From Acidimicrobiales bacterium (GTDB lineage: Bacteria; Actinomycetota; Acidimicrobiia; Acidimicrobiales; MedAcidi-G1), in the NCBI GenBank assembly GCA_028823445.1, contig JAPKBH010000010.1, positions 1 through 57,497 of the forward strand: 57,497 bases of DNA, written 5' to 3'. The notes under the pieces are model-generated. The model was not told where the DNA came from. It saw nothing but the letters and a program-made list of their open reading frames with translations, and did no database searches. Made by a program: the position numbers and the translations under genes. How positions within the stretch are numbered: position 1 is the first letter of the stretch; each line of letters starts with the position of its first letter. Positions 42,613 to 52,800 of the stretch are shown in pieces.

Positions 42613-43359
42613 ATGGACAATGCTCCCCCAGACGACGCACAAACCATTACCGTTTCCGACGGCACCGACTCGGCCACCCTTGAACCAGCCCGCAATGCTT
42701 GGCTGGTACACCTTGCCGTACCCGAAGAAGACAAGCCCCGCCAACAGCGCATGCTCGAAGCGGCTGGGCAAGCTTTGATAAGCTACGGAGGTGGCCGACT
42801 GGAATACTGGATCGAAAACGCCACCTTGCAAAGTGACCAAATTCCCTTGGCTGCTGGGTTCACCCCGGTACGTGATCTGTGGCGTTTAGAACGTCCGCTG
42901 CCTGCTCCCCTCAGTACCTTAGAAACCCGCCCCTACGCCGATGAAGACCAAGAGGATTTTCTGGACATCAACAACCGGGCCTTTGCTTGGCACCCCGAGC
43001 AAAGCGACATGACAGCCCAGCAGTTGGCAGAAAAAATGGCCGAACCATGGTTCGACCCGGAAGGGTTTTTACTATGGGAACTAGACGGCGAGGTTGCAGG
43101 TTTTTGCTGGGTGAAGGTGCACCACGACCTTAAACCGGCACGCGGCGAAATCTACGCCATCGCTATTGACCCCGATCTCCACGGCCAGGGCTATGGCACC
43201 CAACTAACTTTGGCTGGTCTCAACTGGATGACCGAACAAGGGTTAAAACAATCAATCCTTTATGTGGAGTCCGATAACCGGCCCGCCAACCGCATCTACA
43301 GCGCAATGGGTTTCAAACGAGAACTCATTAACCGCTCTTACCAACGGATAGTCCGATGA
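42613..43359 (+). CDS. mshD: Mycothiol synthase (GNAT acetyltransferase)
   Basis: MshD acetylates Cys-GlcN-Ins with acetyl-CoA to finish mycothiol, the actinobacterial thiol. The C-terminal GNAT domain is diagnostic: NNRAFAWHPEQSDMTAQQL, EPWFDPEGFLLW, GEIYAIAIDPDLHGQGYGT (acetyl-CoA loop) and LYVESDNRPANRIY. The N-terminal repeat is reduced to about 110 residues without a CoA loop, so the protein has 248 residues against about 300 in mycobacteria. ATG at 42613 has no strong ribosome site; earlier in-frame codons overlap nth. It overlaps rlmN by four bases. Confidence 0.9.
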   Translation: MDNAPPDDAQTITVSDGTDSATLEPARNAWLVHLAVPEEDKPRQQRMLEAAGQALISYGGGRLEYWIENATLQSDQIPLAAGFTPVRDLWRLERPLPAPLSTLETRPYADEDQEDFLDINNRAFAWHPEQSDMTAQQLAEKMAEPWFDPEGFLLWELDGEVAGFCWVKVHHDLKPARGEIYAIAIDPDLHGQGYGTQLTLAGLNWMTEQGLKQSILYVESDNRPANRIYSAMGFKRELINRSYQRIVR

Positions 43360-44456
43360 CCGAAAAACCAACCAGCCGGCAACTTCCGGTTACCCGTTAC
43401 GACCATGGTCGAGACGAGTTGACTGAACTGCTCGGCGACCTCCCCAAATACCGGGTAGAACAAGTTTGGCAAGGACTCTACAAAGACTTGGTGAGTCCCG
43501 ACGAGATTTCGACTTTGCCGAAAAACCTGCGAGAAGAACTCCGTGCCTCTCTGCCGGCCGCCCTACGCCAAGATGTCCGCTCGGTAGGCGACCATGGCGA
43601 AACCATTAAATGGTTATGGCGGTTGACCGACGATGCGCTTATCGAAACTGTTCTCATGCATTACCAAAAACGTTCCACGGTTTGCATAAGCAGCCAAGTG
43701 GGCTGCGCCATGGGTTGCGGATTTTGCGCCACCGGCCAAATGGGTTTTGACCGACACCTCACCGCCGGAGAGATGGTCGAACAGGTCATCCGAGCCCAGC
43801 AAGAAGCCGGTGATCGACGGGTCTCTAACGTGGTCTTTATGGGTATGGGTGAGCCCTTGGCTAACTTTGACCGTACCTGGACGGCTGTGGAACGCTTACA
43901 CGGCGACTTGGGGCTTTCGGCACGCCACATAACCGTTTCCACGGTGGGCATGGTGCCGGGCATTTTACGCATGGCCGAAGAAGCGCTCCCCGTTAACTTG
44001 GCGGTGTCGCTTCATGCTGCCAACGACGATCTTCGTGACGAGTTGGTGCCCATAAATCAACGCTGGCCACTGGCTGAGTTAGCGGACGCTTGCCGCGTTC
44101 ATTTTGACCGCACGGGGCGGCGCTTGTCTTTGGAATGGGCCCTTATTGCCGACGTAAACGATCAACCCGTTGACGCCCAACAATTGGCTAGTTTTGCTCG
44201 CTCGTTGGGGGCGCATATCAACTTGATTCCCCTCAACCCAACCCCCGGGTGGCCTTCTCAGGGTTCTTCACCCGAACAAGTACGCAAGTTCGCCGAGCAT
44301 CTCACCAATTTGGGAGCCAACGCCACCATCCGCCGCACCCGAGGCACCGAAATTGACGCAGCTTGCGGACAACTCCGCTCCACCCGCATCGAGCGACCCC
44401 GTGTGGCGGTAGATCTTCCTTCACGGAGCGAACGCCCTACCAACCCGCCAGAATAA
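43356..44456 (+). CDS. rlmN: 23S rRNA/tRNA adenosine C2 methyltransferase RlmN
   Basis: RlmN is a radical SAM enzyme that methylates A2503 of 23S rRNA and A37 of some tRNAs. The CxxxCxxC cluster motif is Cys117, Cys121 and Cys124 in QVGCAMGCGFCATG; the second, methyl-carrying Cys is in DAACGQLRS near residue 339. VVFMGMGEPLANF and NLAVSLHAAND are family motifs. 366 residues is normal. It is coupled to mshD by ATGA and followed four bases later by a small membrane protein. Confidence 0.95.
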   Translation: MTEKPTSRQLPVTRYDHGRDELTELLGDLPKYRVEQVWQGLYKDLVSPDEISTLPKNLREELRASLPAALRQDVRSVGDHGETIKWLWRLTDDALIETVLMHYQKRSTVCISSQVGCAMGCGFCATGQMGFDRHLTAGEMVEQVIRAQQEAGDRRVSNVVFMGMGEPLANFDRTWTAVERLHGDLGLSARHITVSTVGMVPGILRMAEEALPVNLAVSLHAANDDLRDELVPINQRWPLAELADACRVHFDRTGRRLSLEWALIADVNDQPVDAQQLASFARSLGAHINLIPLNPTPGWPSQGSSPEQVRKFAEHLTNLGANATIRRTRGTEIDAACGQLRSTRIERPRVAVDLPSRSERPTNPPE

Positions 44457-44460
44457 GACC

Positions 44461-44796
44461 ATGGAACAACGCCGCTGGGTTAACCGTTACCAACCACAGA
44501 CTCTGGTCACCGCCACCATGTTGCTTTACATCGAGGGAGTGTTCAACATGGCTCGCGGGGTGCAGGCCTTGACGGTGTTGGGCTTGCTGATGATTCCTGC
44601 TGCCTATTTCATTGCCCAAGACCGACGTCTGGGCTGGTACGCCGGGGTGGCCGCCGCCAGTGCTTCGGTGCTGGTGCGCTTAAGTATTTATGGTTTCCAT
44701 TTCAATACTATATTTTCGGTTATTTTTCCGATGATTCTTGTTGTGTTGTTGATGCACCCCATGAGCCGGGAACACCAACGAGTGTGGTTTAAATGA
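44461..44796 (+). CDS. Small integral membrane protein, unknown function
   Basis: The 111 residues contain three to four hydrophobic helices (about 15-33, 36-54, 59-76 and 80-98) with a basic N-terminus (MEQRRWVNRYQP). No family could be recognised. It starts four bases after rlmN and overlaps menG by four bases, so it is cotranslated with both; the menaquinone link (menG, menA nearby) suggests a membrane role, but that is inference. Confidence 0.7.
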   Translation: MEQRRWVNRYQPQTLVTATMLLYIEGVFNMARGVQALTVLGLLMIPAAYFIAQDRRLGWYAGVAAASASVLVRLSIYGFHFNTIFSVIFPMILVVLLMHPMSREHQRVWFK

Positions 44797-45482
44797 GCAG
44801 CCAAGAACTCCCCCGGGGCGAAGAAAAAGCAGTCGCCGTACGTTCTATGTTCGATAAAATTGCTCCCCGCTACGACATAGTTAACCGCATCATGACTTTT
44901 CGCATGGATGTCGGTTGGCGCAAAAGGACCGTACGAGACCTGCACCTCCCCAAGCACGCCATGGTTTTAGATTTGGCTTGCGGGACCGGCGACTTGTGCC
45001 TAGATCTTGAAAAAGCTGAGCTTCGCCCACTGGGCATGGACCTCTCGTGGGGTATGTTGGTGGCGGCCCGCACCGCCTCTCCTTTGGTGCATGCCGATGC
45101 TTTACGCCTTCCGGTATCGACACAAAGCGTCGACGGGGTGACCTGTGGGTTCGCTCTACGAAACTTCACCGCCCTGCCACCTTTTTTTGCCGAACTTGCT
45201 CGGGTAATAAAACCCGGAGGTCGCATTGCGCTTTTAGAAGTAGACCAACCGCCAAACCGTTTTCTGCGTTGGGGCCACGGCATCTACTTTGGCAAAGTTG
45301 TTCCGTTCATTGGCGGCCTTCTTTCAGACCGCAGTGCATACCAATATCTCCCAAAATCGGTGGCTTACCTTCCGCCGGAAGCAGAACTTTTGGCCATCAT
45401 AGAACAAGCTGGTTTTACTCAAGTAACCAAGCGCCGGCTAAACGGTGGCATTGCCCAGTTGTTGACCGCTACCCGCAGTTAA
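44793..45482 (+). CDS. menG: Demethylmenaquinone methyltransferase
   Basis: MenG/UbiE adds the last methyl group in menaquinone synthesis. FDKIAPRYDIVNRIMTF near residue 20, VLDLACGTGDLCLD (SAM site, near 58), GFALRNFTALPPFF and KPGGRIALLEVDQP are UbiE-family hallmarks; the NRRLNGGIAQLLTA-type C-terminus (here KRRLNGGIAQLLTA) also fits. 229 residues is normal. It converges on menA, with four bases between the stops. Confidence 0.92.
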   Translation: MSSQELPRGEEKAVAVRSMFDKIAPRYDIVNRIMTFRMDVGWRKRTVRDLHLPKHAMVLDLACGTGDLCLDLEKAELRPLGMDLSWGMLVAARTASPLVHADALRLPVSTQSVDGVTCGFALRNFTALPPFFAELARVIKPGGRIALLEVDQPPNRFLRWGHGIYFGKVVPFIGGLLSDRSAYQYLPKSVAYLPPEAELLAIIEQAGFTQVTKRRLNGGIAQLLTATRS

Positions 45483-45486
45483 CGCC

Positions 45487-46353
45487 TTAGGCAGACAGCG
45501 CCAAACCCAAAGTAAGCAGTGCGCCGGCCGCTATCTGGACCTTCCCCGTTAAAGCCAAAACGGGAATAAGCGCACTTCCGCTAGCTCCACCCAAGACTTG
45601 CCGCACAGCGGGGGCGGCCACCAAACCTGCACCAAGCACCAACGGTGCCCAGGGGCGAGCGAAAACACCCAGCGATGCCACCATGAGCGCCCCGTCGATC
45701 AGCACAACATAAAGCAAGCGGGTTGGGCGGTCTCCCAAGCGCACGGCCAAAGTTATTTTTCCACTCTCGGTGTCGGTTGGGCGGTCCCGCAAGTTGTTGA
45801 CGACCAACAACGCACAGGCCAGCATGCCCACAGCCACTGCCGACGAAAAAGACAGCCAGGTGATCTGACGGCCCTGCACATAGGTGCTTCCCATGGTGGC
45901 CACCAAACCAAAAAAGACAAAAACAAAAACTTCGCCTAACCCGCGATACCCGTAAGGGTTTTTTCCTCCGGTGTAATACCAACCAGCAGCCAAGGCCGCA
46001 GCCCCCACCAAAAGCAGCCATGGGGCCACCACCAGAGACAACACCGCTCCAACCAGCGCAGCCACCCCAAAGGACAAGAGGGCTGCTAGTTTTACTGCCT
46101 GGGGGCTAGCCATACCTCCGCCCACCAAACGGGCTGGGCCAACTCGATTGGGCCCATCGGTGCCTTTTATCCCGTCGGAATAATCATTAGCAAAATTGGT
46201 TCCGATTTGCAGTGCCAAAGCGACCAGCAAGGCCGCACCACCGCGCCACCAAATAATTCCTTGGCCGGCCGCCGCTGCCGTACCGACCATCACCGGCACC
46301 ACGGCCGCCGGCAGGGTGCGCAATCGAGCGCCCAGTATCCATCGTTGCATCAT
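45487..46353 (-). CDS. menA: 1,4-dihydroxy-2-naphthoate polyprenyltransferase
   Basis: MenA attaches the prenyl tail to DHNA at the membrane. It is a UbiA-family protein of about nine helices; the prenyl-diphosphate/Mg motif is [14 protein letters not shown] near residue 53, and the second Asp-rich motif [14 protein letters not shown] is near residue 187. 288 residues is typical. The start is one of two adjacent ATGs. Convergent with menG, the pair supplies the last two steps of menaquinone synthesis; other men genes are not in the window. Confidence 0.93.
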   Translation of the reverse strand: MMQRWILGARLRTLPAAVVPVMVGTAAAAGQGIIWWRGGAALLVALALQIGTNFANDYSDGIKGTDGPNRVGPARLVGGGMASPQAVKLAALLSFGVAALVGAVLSLVVAPWLLLVGAAALAAGWYYTGGKNPYGYRGLGEVFVFVFFGLVATMGSTYVQGRQITWLSFSSAVAVGMLACALLVVNNLRDRPTDTESGKITLAVRLGDRPTRLLYVVLIDGALMVASLGVFARPWAPLVLGAGLVAAPAVRQVLGGASGSALIPVLALTGKVQIAAGALLTLGLALSA

Positions 46354-46420
46354 CAGAGTCTGCCATCACCAGCACCTGGGATGCTCTCTTCTTCCCGAGA
46401 TGAGGCACGGGGTGGCTAGA

Positions 46421-48403
46421 GTGCCCTCTGTGAACCGGCTCGCCAACGAAACCAGCCCTTACCTACGTCAGCACGCAGACAACCCGGTGGACTGGTGGCC
46501 ATGGGGCGATGAAGCTTTTGCCGAGGCGCAAAAAGCTGACCGACCCATTTTGCTTTCTGTCGGATACTCAGCTTGCCACTGGTGCCACGTTATGGCCCAT
46601 GAATCTTTCGAAAACCCAGAGACGGCCGAAATCATGAACGCCGGATTTGTAAACGTAAAGATTGACCGTGAAGAACGACCCGACATTGACAGCATTTATA
46701 TGGACGCCTTGACTTCCTTAACGGGGCGCGGCGGGTGGCCCATGACAGTTTTTTGTTATCCCGATGGCCGCCCTTTTCATGCCGGCACCTACTGGCCCGA
46801 CCAGCCCCGGGGAGGAATGCCTTCTTTTTCTCAGGTATTAAACGAGGTAAGTAAAGCGTGGACCGAACGCCGTTCCGACCTCGAACAGTTGGCCGAAAAG
46901 ATTTTGCCCCATATGGCAAGAAGCGCTTCTAGCGAGCCCCAAGGTCAGCCCGCTCCTAATGCCATTGAAGAAGCAGTAGAAACCTTGCTCAGCCACCATG
47001 ACGAGCAATGGGGCGGTTTTGGCGGCGCACCCAAGTTTCCTCCGGCCATGAGCCTTGACGTGGTCTTGCGCTTGTTATCTCGCCAGCCCCACCCCGCAGC
47101 ACAAGAAGCGCTAACCACCACCCTTGATGCCATGGCCTCCGGGGGGATTTACGACCACCTTGACGGTGGATTTTCTCGTTACTCGGTAGACGAACAATGG
47201 TTGGTTCCCCACTTTGAAAAAATGCTTTACGACAACGCTTTGCTCGCTCGGACTTATTTACATGCTTGGCAAGTTGTTGGCCACCAGCGCTGGCGCCAGG
47301 TAACCGAAGAAACCATCAGTTACGTCCTGCGCCGCTTAACCCAGCCGGGTGGAGGGTTTGCTTCAGCCGAGGATGCTGACTCCGAAGGCGTGGAGGGTCG
47401 TTTTTTCGTTTGGTCAACCGAAGAAATAGGAGCCGTTTGCGGTTCTGATGCCGCCGCTGCGGTGGAATGGTACGGGGCCACTGAGGCAGGGAACTTTGAG
47501 GGCAGCAACATCTTGTTTCGTCCCCAACGGGGTGACCTCATACGGCCCCCTCAGGTAGAAAATGCCCGCCTGGCTTTGCTTGCTCAGCGAGAAAAACGTA
47601 TCCGGCCGGGCCTTGACGACAAGGTCCTTACCGAATGGAACGGCCTCATGTTGTCCACTCTGGCTGAGGCGGCTGCGGCGTTAGACCGCCCCGACTGGTT
47701 AAAAGCCGCCCAAAAAAATGCTGACTTCCTTTGCACCCACTTGCATCAGGGGCAGGGCCGTTGGCTGCGCTCGTGGCAAGCCGACGGCGGGGCCCGTCAA
47801 CTTGGTTTTGCCGCCGACCATGCCGCCATGATTGACGCCCTGGTTCGTTTGAGCGAAGCCACCGGTGAAGCCCGCTGGATTGAAGTAGCTACCCAAACTG
47901 CTGATGTTTTGTTGGATCTCTTTAGCGACCCAGAACGAGGCGGGTTTTTCTCTACCGGAAGCGATGCTCCGGCGCTGGTAGCTCGCCCCAAAGAAATCAT
48001 GGACAATGCTTTACCGGCAGCCAACAGTTTGGCCGCCGGAGCGCTCTTGCGTTTAGGTGCATTAACCGGCGAAGCCCGCTACCTCGAGGCGGCCGAAGGC
48101 ACGCTGGCGCTTTTTGGTGCACCCGCAGCCGCCCACGCCACCGCTTTTGGTCACCTTCTCGGGGCCGTAGACATGCACCTCACCGGGCTCAGCGAGTTGG
48201 TGATCACCGGAGACCGCCCTGACCTGTTGGCTGCTGTGCGTTCCACCTGGCGGCCCAACCTGGTTCTCTCTTGGGGCGAGCCTCTGCCCGGCCCTCTTTG
48301 GGAAGGCCGCCAAGGAGGTTTGGCCTACCTGTGTCAAAACTTTTCTTGCCAAGCCCCGGTGAGTACTCCCGAGGACTTACTCGAAGCTCTCGAAAAGCAC
48401 TAA
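46421..48403 (+). CDS. Thioredoxin-domain protein of the YyaL family
   Basis: The protein has an N-terminal thioredoxin-like domain (residues 1-160) with the family signature [21 protein letters not shown] and a CHWC motif in [17 protein letters not shown], followed by an alpha/alpha six-barrel like those of glycosidases or epimerases (about 190-660, [20 protein letters not shown]). The biochemical activity is not established. The start is uncertain: GTG at 46421 or 46430, or ATG at 46400; I used 46421, which yields 660 residues, near family length. It overlaps the nitroreductase end by four bases. Confidence 0.88.
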   Translation: MPSVNRLANETSPYLRQHADNPVDWWPWGDEAFAEAQKADRPILLSVGYSACHWCHVMAHESFENPETAEIMNAGFVNVKIDREERPDIDSIYMDALTSLTGRGGWPMTVFCYPDGRPFHAGTYWPDQPRGGMPSFSQVLNEVSKAWTERRSDLEQLAEKILPHMARSASSEPQGQPAPNAIEEAVETLLSHHDEQWGGFGGAPKFPPAMSLDVVLRLLSRQPHPAAQEALTTTLDAMASGGIYDHLDGGFSRYSVDEQWLVPHFEKMLYDNALLARTYLHAWQVVGHQRWRQVTEETISYVLRRLTQPGGGFASAEDADSEGVEGRFFVWSTEEIGAVCGSDAAAAVEWYGATEAGNFEGSNILFRPQRGDLIRPPQVENARLALLAQREKRIRPGLDDKVLTEWNGLMLSTLAEAAAALDRPDWLKAAQKNADFLCTHLHQGQGRWLRSWQADGGARQLGFAADHAAMIDALVRLSEATGEARWIEVATQTADVLLDLFSDPERGGFFSTGSDAPALVARPKEIMDNALPAANSLAAGALLRLGALTGEARYLEAAEGTLALFGAPAAAHATAFGHLLGAVDMHLTGLSELVITGDRPDLLAAVRSTWRPNLVLSWGEPLPGPLWEGRQGGLAYLCQNFSCQAPVSTPEDLLEALEKH

Positions 48404-49029
48404 TGGCCCCAGCGGCCGTTATGCAGCACTTCTGTGAGGGGGCGGCGGGGGCGCTTTGTTGACTTGCTGGGGCGATCATCGACGGCATAGCCGATAGCCA
48501 AGGTGCCGACAGCCACGGCCTCTTGGGGCACGCCGAATCGGTCGGCAATATTTTTTTCATGACTGAATTGCCCGAAGAAGCAGCAGGCCAAACCGGCTTC
48601 CACCACCAAAAGTTGTAAGGCCATGGCTGCTGCTGCCCCGTCTACCAGCCAGTAAGGCACTGGCCATTGTTCGAGGTTTTCTCCCAATTCGGCCGTTGCT
48701 TTGTCGGGCTCGCGGTATCGCTCGAGATAGCGGCCCGGCATCCCATATGGAACAACCAAAGCGGGTGCCAGGAGGAGTCCTGGCCAGGGGAAGGTCTTTT
48801 TTCTTTCCCCGGACAAAGTGGTTTCCCAATAAGCAGCCACTTGGTCGGGTTGATCAAGGACCAAAAATTCCACCCCTTGACAGTTTCCTGCGGTGGGGGC
48901 TCGGCGTGCTTGATCAATAAGCCCGTTTAACAAGCTATTAGGTAGTGGGTCGGGCCGGTAATTGCGGCAACTCCGGCGAGCGGCCAAGGCTTGGGCAACC
49001 CCCGGCGTCGCATCACCTGAGCGTTGCAT
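48400..49029 (-). CDS. Nitroreductase-family FMN protein
   Basis: The 209 residues have the FMN-binding [13 protein letters not shown] near residue 18, [16 protein letters not shown] near residue 40, and a C-terminal [13 protein letters not shown], as in the nitroreductase fold, which usually forms homodimers binding FMN and NAD(P)H. The substrate is unknown. It starts five bases after an unknown gene, so the two form an operon, and converges on the YyaL-type gene. Confidence 0.87.
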   Translation of the reverse strand: MQRSGDATPGVAQALAARRSCRNYRPDPLPNSLLNGLIDQARRAPTAGNCQGVEFLVLDQPDQVAAYWETTLSGERKKTFPWPGLLLAPALVVPYGMPGRYLERYREPDKATAELGENLEQWPVPYWLVDGAAAAMALQLLVVEAGLACCFFGQFSHEKNIADRFGVPQEAVAVGTLAIGYAVDDRPSKSTKRPRRPLTEVLHNGRWGH

Positions 49030-49034
49030 GCTTT

Positions 49035-49706
49035 TTAAGCGAGTTTTTCGAGATCCTCAGACATGGCCCAACCCCAAGCCACCACCGAGTCACCACGCTT
49101 TGTTTTCAGTTTCTTGAAAATGGCGGCGATCTCTGGGTCGACGGTCTCTGGTTTTAACGAAACATGGTCAAAAACGCAGGGCGCCGAGCCGTCACCAGTA
49201 GTAACAAAAGCGCGCTCGTCGTAAGAAGCGGAAGGCAAACCAAAACGCTTAACAAAGCGACGTCCCCAAGCTCGTTCTTCACCGGTGGCCCGGTGATCTG
49301 GCCGAGGGATCAAATCGCTTAGCGAACGGTAGGCCTCTAGGGCCTCCGGGCTATTGAAACGCGCTCCGAAGACAACGTCTTCGTCAGGAAAAGCCATAAC
49401 GGCCCGGCGTTGGAGTTCGTTAATGACCGCTCGCAGCACAGTGTTGCGTCGCGAGGTGGGATGAATCGATGCCATACCGATGATCACGCTGGGGGTACCG
49501 CCGATGCGTTCTAACGTACACAGAGCGAAACCTTTCAGGCGGCCGTTTTCTCGTGCCGTGGTGGCCAGCACCCAGGCTTCGGTTTGTTTTGAGATCAAGC
49601 CAATTTCGAAAGCATTTGCCCCTTCAACACACAGGTTGGCCATTTCTTCAATTTCGGCATCACCGAGCATCGAACAGTCTTGGGTCTCTACCTCAATAGC
49701 AGCCAT
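49035..49706 (-). CDS. Conserved-looking protein of unknown function, possible GNAT-like fold
   Basis: I do not recognise the family. The 223 residues begin with an acidic helical region, then LKGFALCTLERIGGTPSVIIGMASIHPTSRR, which resembles strands 3-4 and the acetyl-CoA loop of GNAT acetyltransferases although the Q/RxxGxG/A motif is not exact. SPEALEAYRSL is reminiscent of the GNAT helix near the C-terminus. A basic segment (RAWGRRFVKRFG) follows. GGAGG lies nine bases before ATG. It is cotranscribed with the nitroreductase. Confidence 0.65.
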   Translation of the reverse strand: MAAIEVETQDCSMLGDAEIEEMANLCVEGANAFEIGLISKQTEAWVLATTARENGRLKGFALCTLERIGGTPSVIIGMASIHPTSRRNTVLRAVINELQRRAVMAFPDEDVVFGARFNSPEALEAYRSLSDLIPRPDHRATGEERAWGRRFVKRFGLPSASYDERAFVTTGDGSAPCVFDHVSLKPETVDPEIAAIFKKLKTKRGDSVVAWGWAMSEDLEKLA

Positions 49707-49873
49707 TGGTCACAACCTCCACCCGCTTTGGGGTTTATCGTCTTTGGGGAATCTGTTATTCGCTTGGCTGAAGGAGAAGTTCATAAAGAAATACTCGCTT
49801 CAAGGCGAATTTTGTCTTCTTAAGCCTGCCGTGTTGAGTCCACGTTGCCAACCCCTAAAACTAGTTGGTTGAT
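49707..49873. other. Intergenic region between dnaE and the unknown gene
   Basis: No gene was recognised. The minus strand holds a 24-codon open frame (49784 to 49710) ending three bases before the start of the unknown gene and containing its GGAGG, but without its own ribosome site. A weak stem, CCAAC/GTTGG, lies just past the dnaE stop. Confidence 0.4.
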
Positions 49874-52800
49874 TCAGCCGATAACTACTGCTTCGGCGCC
49901 GAGCAAAACTCGTAGTTCCGCTACCAGTCCCCCGGCCGGATTAACCGCAAAATCAGCCGGCAGGCGCAGCACTTGTCGTTCCCCGAGATGCAAAAAAACT
50001 TCCGAGTCGCCGGGGTGGGCTTTAAAGAGATCTTTTAAGTGATCAATCATTTCTTCGTTGACTTGAGACAGCGGGAGCTTCACTCGCAGGGGCCGTGCTT
50101 CGTCCACTTCTGCGGGGGTAAATATTTCTAGGTCTTGGCAAATCATCTTGGGCACATCGTCACGCACGTCAATGCGGCCTTTTACCAAGACAATCCGGTC
50201 ATCTTCTAGCTTGTGGCCGTGGGTCTCCATATTGTTGGGGAACACCACCACCTCCATGGCGCCCCCTAAATCTTCTAATTGGAACACTGCCATGAGTTTT
50301 CCGGCTCGTGTCCACTTTTTATCCAGGTTGGTAATGACCCCGCCCACCGTGCGAAAGGCTCCTTCTTCTTCTTCAAGCATGTCGGTAACCGAAACATCAG
50401 CACGCCGCCGCAGAGCGCCTTCGATACCCATCAAGGGGTGATCAGAGACGTAGAGACCCAGCATTTCTTTTTCGAAAGACAGGCGTACCATTTTTTCAAA
50501 CTCAAGGTCGGTGATGGGTTCTCGCTCGTCAAAAGCCGGTCCTTCGCTTGCTTCGCCGAAAAGCGACATTACTCCCATGTCGTGTTCACGGCGCCGGGCC
50601 AAGGTGTGGTCAACGATCGGTTCGAAGGCCAGCAACAACCCCTGGCGGGCGTGCCCCAGGCTGTCAAAGGCTCCGGCTTTGATCAACGATTCGATGGATC
50701 GCTTGTTCAGCACGGTTTGGTTGCAGCGCTCCGCAAAGTCATAGAAGTCTACGAAAGGGCCGTTTTCTTCTCGTTCGGCCACCATTAAAGAAACCAAACC
50801 CTCCCCCACGTTTCTCACCGCCGACAGGCCAAAGACAATACGGTCCGTGGCATCTGGATTGTCGAGAGCGGGCACGGCGTGGAAGTCGCTATGGGCCAAA
50901 TTGATATCAGGCACCCCGACCTCGATATTAAGCGTGCGGCATTCGTTGAGGTAGACCGCCGCTTTATCAAGGTTCGATCTCACGCTGGTCAACAATGAGG
51001 CCAAGTATTCTACCGGGTAGTGGGCTTTTAAATAAGCAATCTGAAAAGCGATAAAACCGTAGCCGTAAGAGTGGCTCTTGTTAAAGGCGTAGTCGGCGAA
51101 CTGTTCAATGACATCGAAAAGTTCTTCACCAAGTTCGGCCCCGTAGCCGGTGGCTTCACAACCTTGGACAAAACCTTGGCGTTCTTCATGCATGAGTCGG
51201 CGGACTTTTTTGCCGCAGGCTTTTCGCAAGTTATCTGCTTGCGCCAAGGAGTACCCAGCAAACTTTTGCGCCACCCGCATCACTGATTCTTGGTAAATCA
51301 TGAGCCCATAGGTGTCGCCTAAAATTTCTTCGGCATCGGGGTGGAAATAAGTAACTTTTTGACGCTTGTTTTTTCGATCGGCATAATCGTTGTGCATATT
51401 GGCCGCCATGGGGCCAGGCCGGTACAGAGCCACCAAAGCGGCAACGTCTTCGAAACTGTTGGGGGCCAGCGAGCGCATCAAAGCACGCATCGGGGTGGAC
51501 TCCAATTGGAAAACACCAATGGAGTCACCGGCCGCCAGCAAGGCAAAAGTCTCTTCGTCTTCCAGGTCAACATTGTCAATGTCGACCGTTTCTCCGCGGG
51601 TTTTTTTAATTAACTCCAAGGTGTCAGTGATGACGTCAAGGTTGCGAAGGCCCAAAAAGTCCATTTTGAGGAGGCCTAAATCTTCCACCCCGTGCATTTC
51701 GTATTGGGTAACTACCGGTGCCAAGTCTGGGTCTTGGCCGGACTCTGGTTTTCGTTGAATAGGCAAATAGTCGGTGAGTGGCTGTTTGGTAATCACTACG
51801 GCGGCAGCATGAATACCGTCTTGACGGCGCATCCCTTCGAGCCCTTTGGCGACGTCAATGATTTGTCGTACGTTTTCGTCCGTTTTGTACATTTCACGCA
51901 ACTCGGTGGCCATTTTGTAGCCGGCCCGGTGTTCTTCAACTTCTTCCAGGCAGGCGGCCAGCGGCGTATCTCGACCCATGATCAACGGCGGCATGGCTTT
52001 GGCTACTTTGTCTCCCATGCCGTAGGGGAAGTCCAACACTCGGGCAGCATCTCGCACGGCAGCGCGCGCTTTGATTTGAGAAAAAGTAACAATCTGGGCC
52101 ACATGGTCGCGGCCGTATTTATCGGCGGCGTAACGGATCAACTCATCTCGATATCGGGAGTCGAAGTCCATATCGATATCGGGCATAGAGGCACGGCCCG
52201 GGTTTAGGAAACGTTCGAACAAAAGGTCGTACCGAATGGGGTCTAGGTCGGTTATTTGCAGGCAATAGGCCACCGCACAACCGGCGGCACTTCCTCGGCC
52301 CGGTCCCACCCGGATGCCGCGATCTCGGGCGTAGCGGATGAGGTCCCAAGTAATTAAAAAATACGAAGAGAACCCCATGTCGCGGATAACCCGCAGTTCG
52401 TAAACCAAACGGTCGGTCACTTTTTCGGGCAACTTGTCACCCCAGCGTTTTTTTGCGCCGGTCAGGGTCAGGTGCTCAAGGTAGGCGTCGTCGCCATCGA
52501 ACCCTTCGGGGATGGGAAAGTCTGGGAGTTGTGGGTTGCCAAACTCAATTTCAACGTTGGCACGTTCGGCGATAAGCAGCGTGTTGTCACAGGATTCCGG
52601 CACTTCAGAAAAAAGGTTGCGCATCTCGTAAGCAGATTTGAGGTAGTGCTGGTCGCCGTGAAATTTGAAACGGTTGGGGTCTTTCATTAACGAACTGGTT
52701 TGCACACACAGCAACGCATCGTGGTTTTTGGCGTCGTGTTGGTGGGTGTAATGGCTGTCGTTGGTGGCCAGCAAAGGGGCACCGATTTCTTTGGCCAACT

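Noticed and set aside
49710..49784. 24-codon upstream open frame before the unknown gene
   Set aside because: It has no ribosome site and no recognisable composition; the stop near the next start may be chance.
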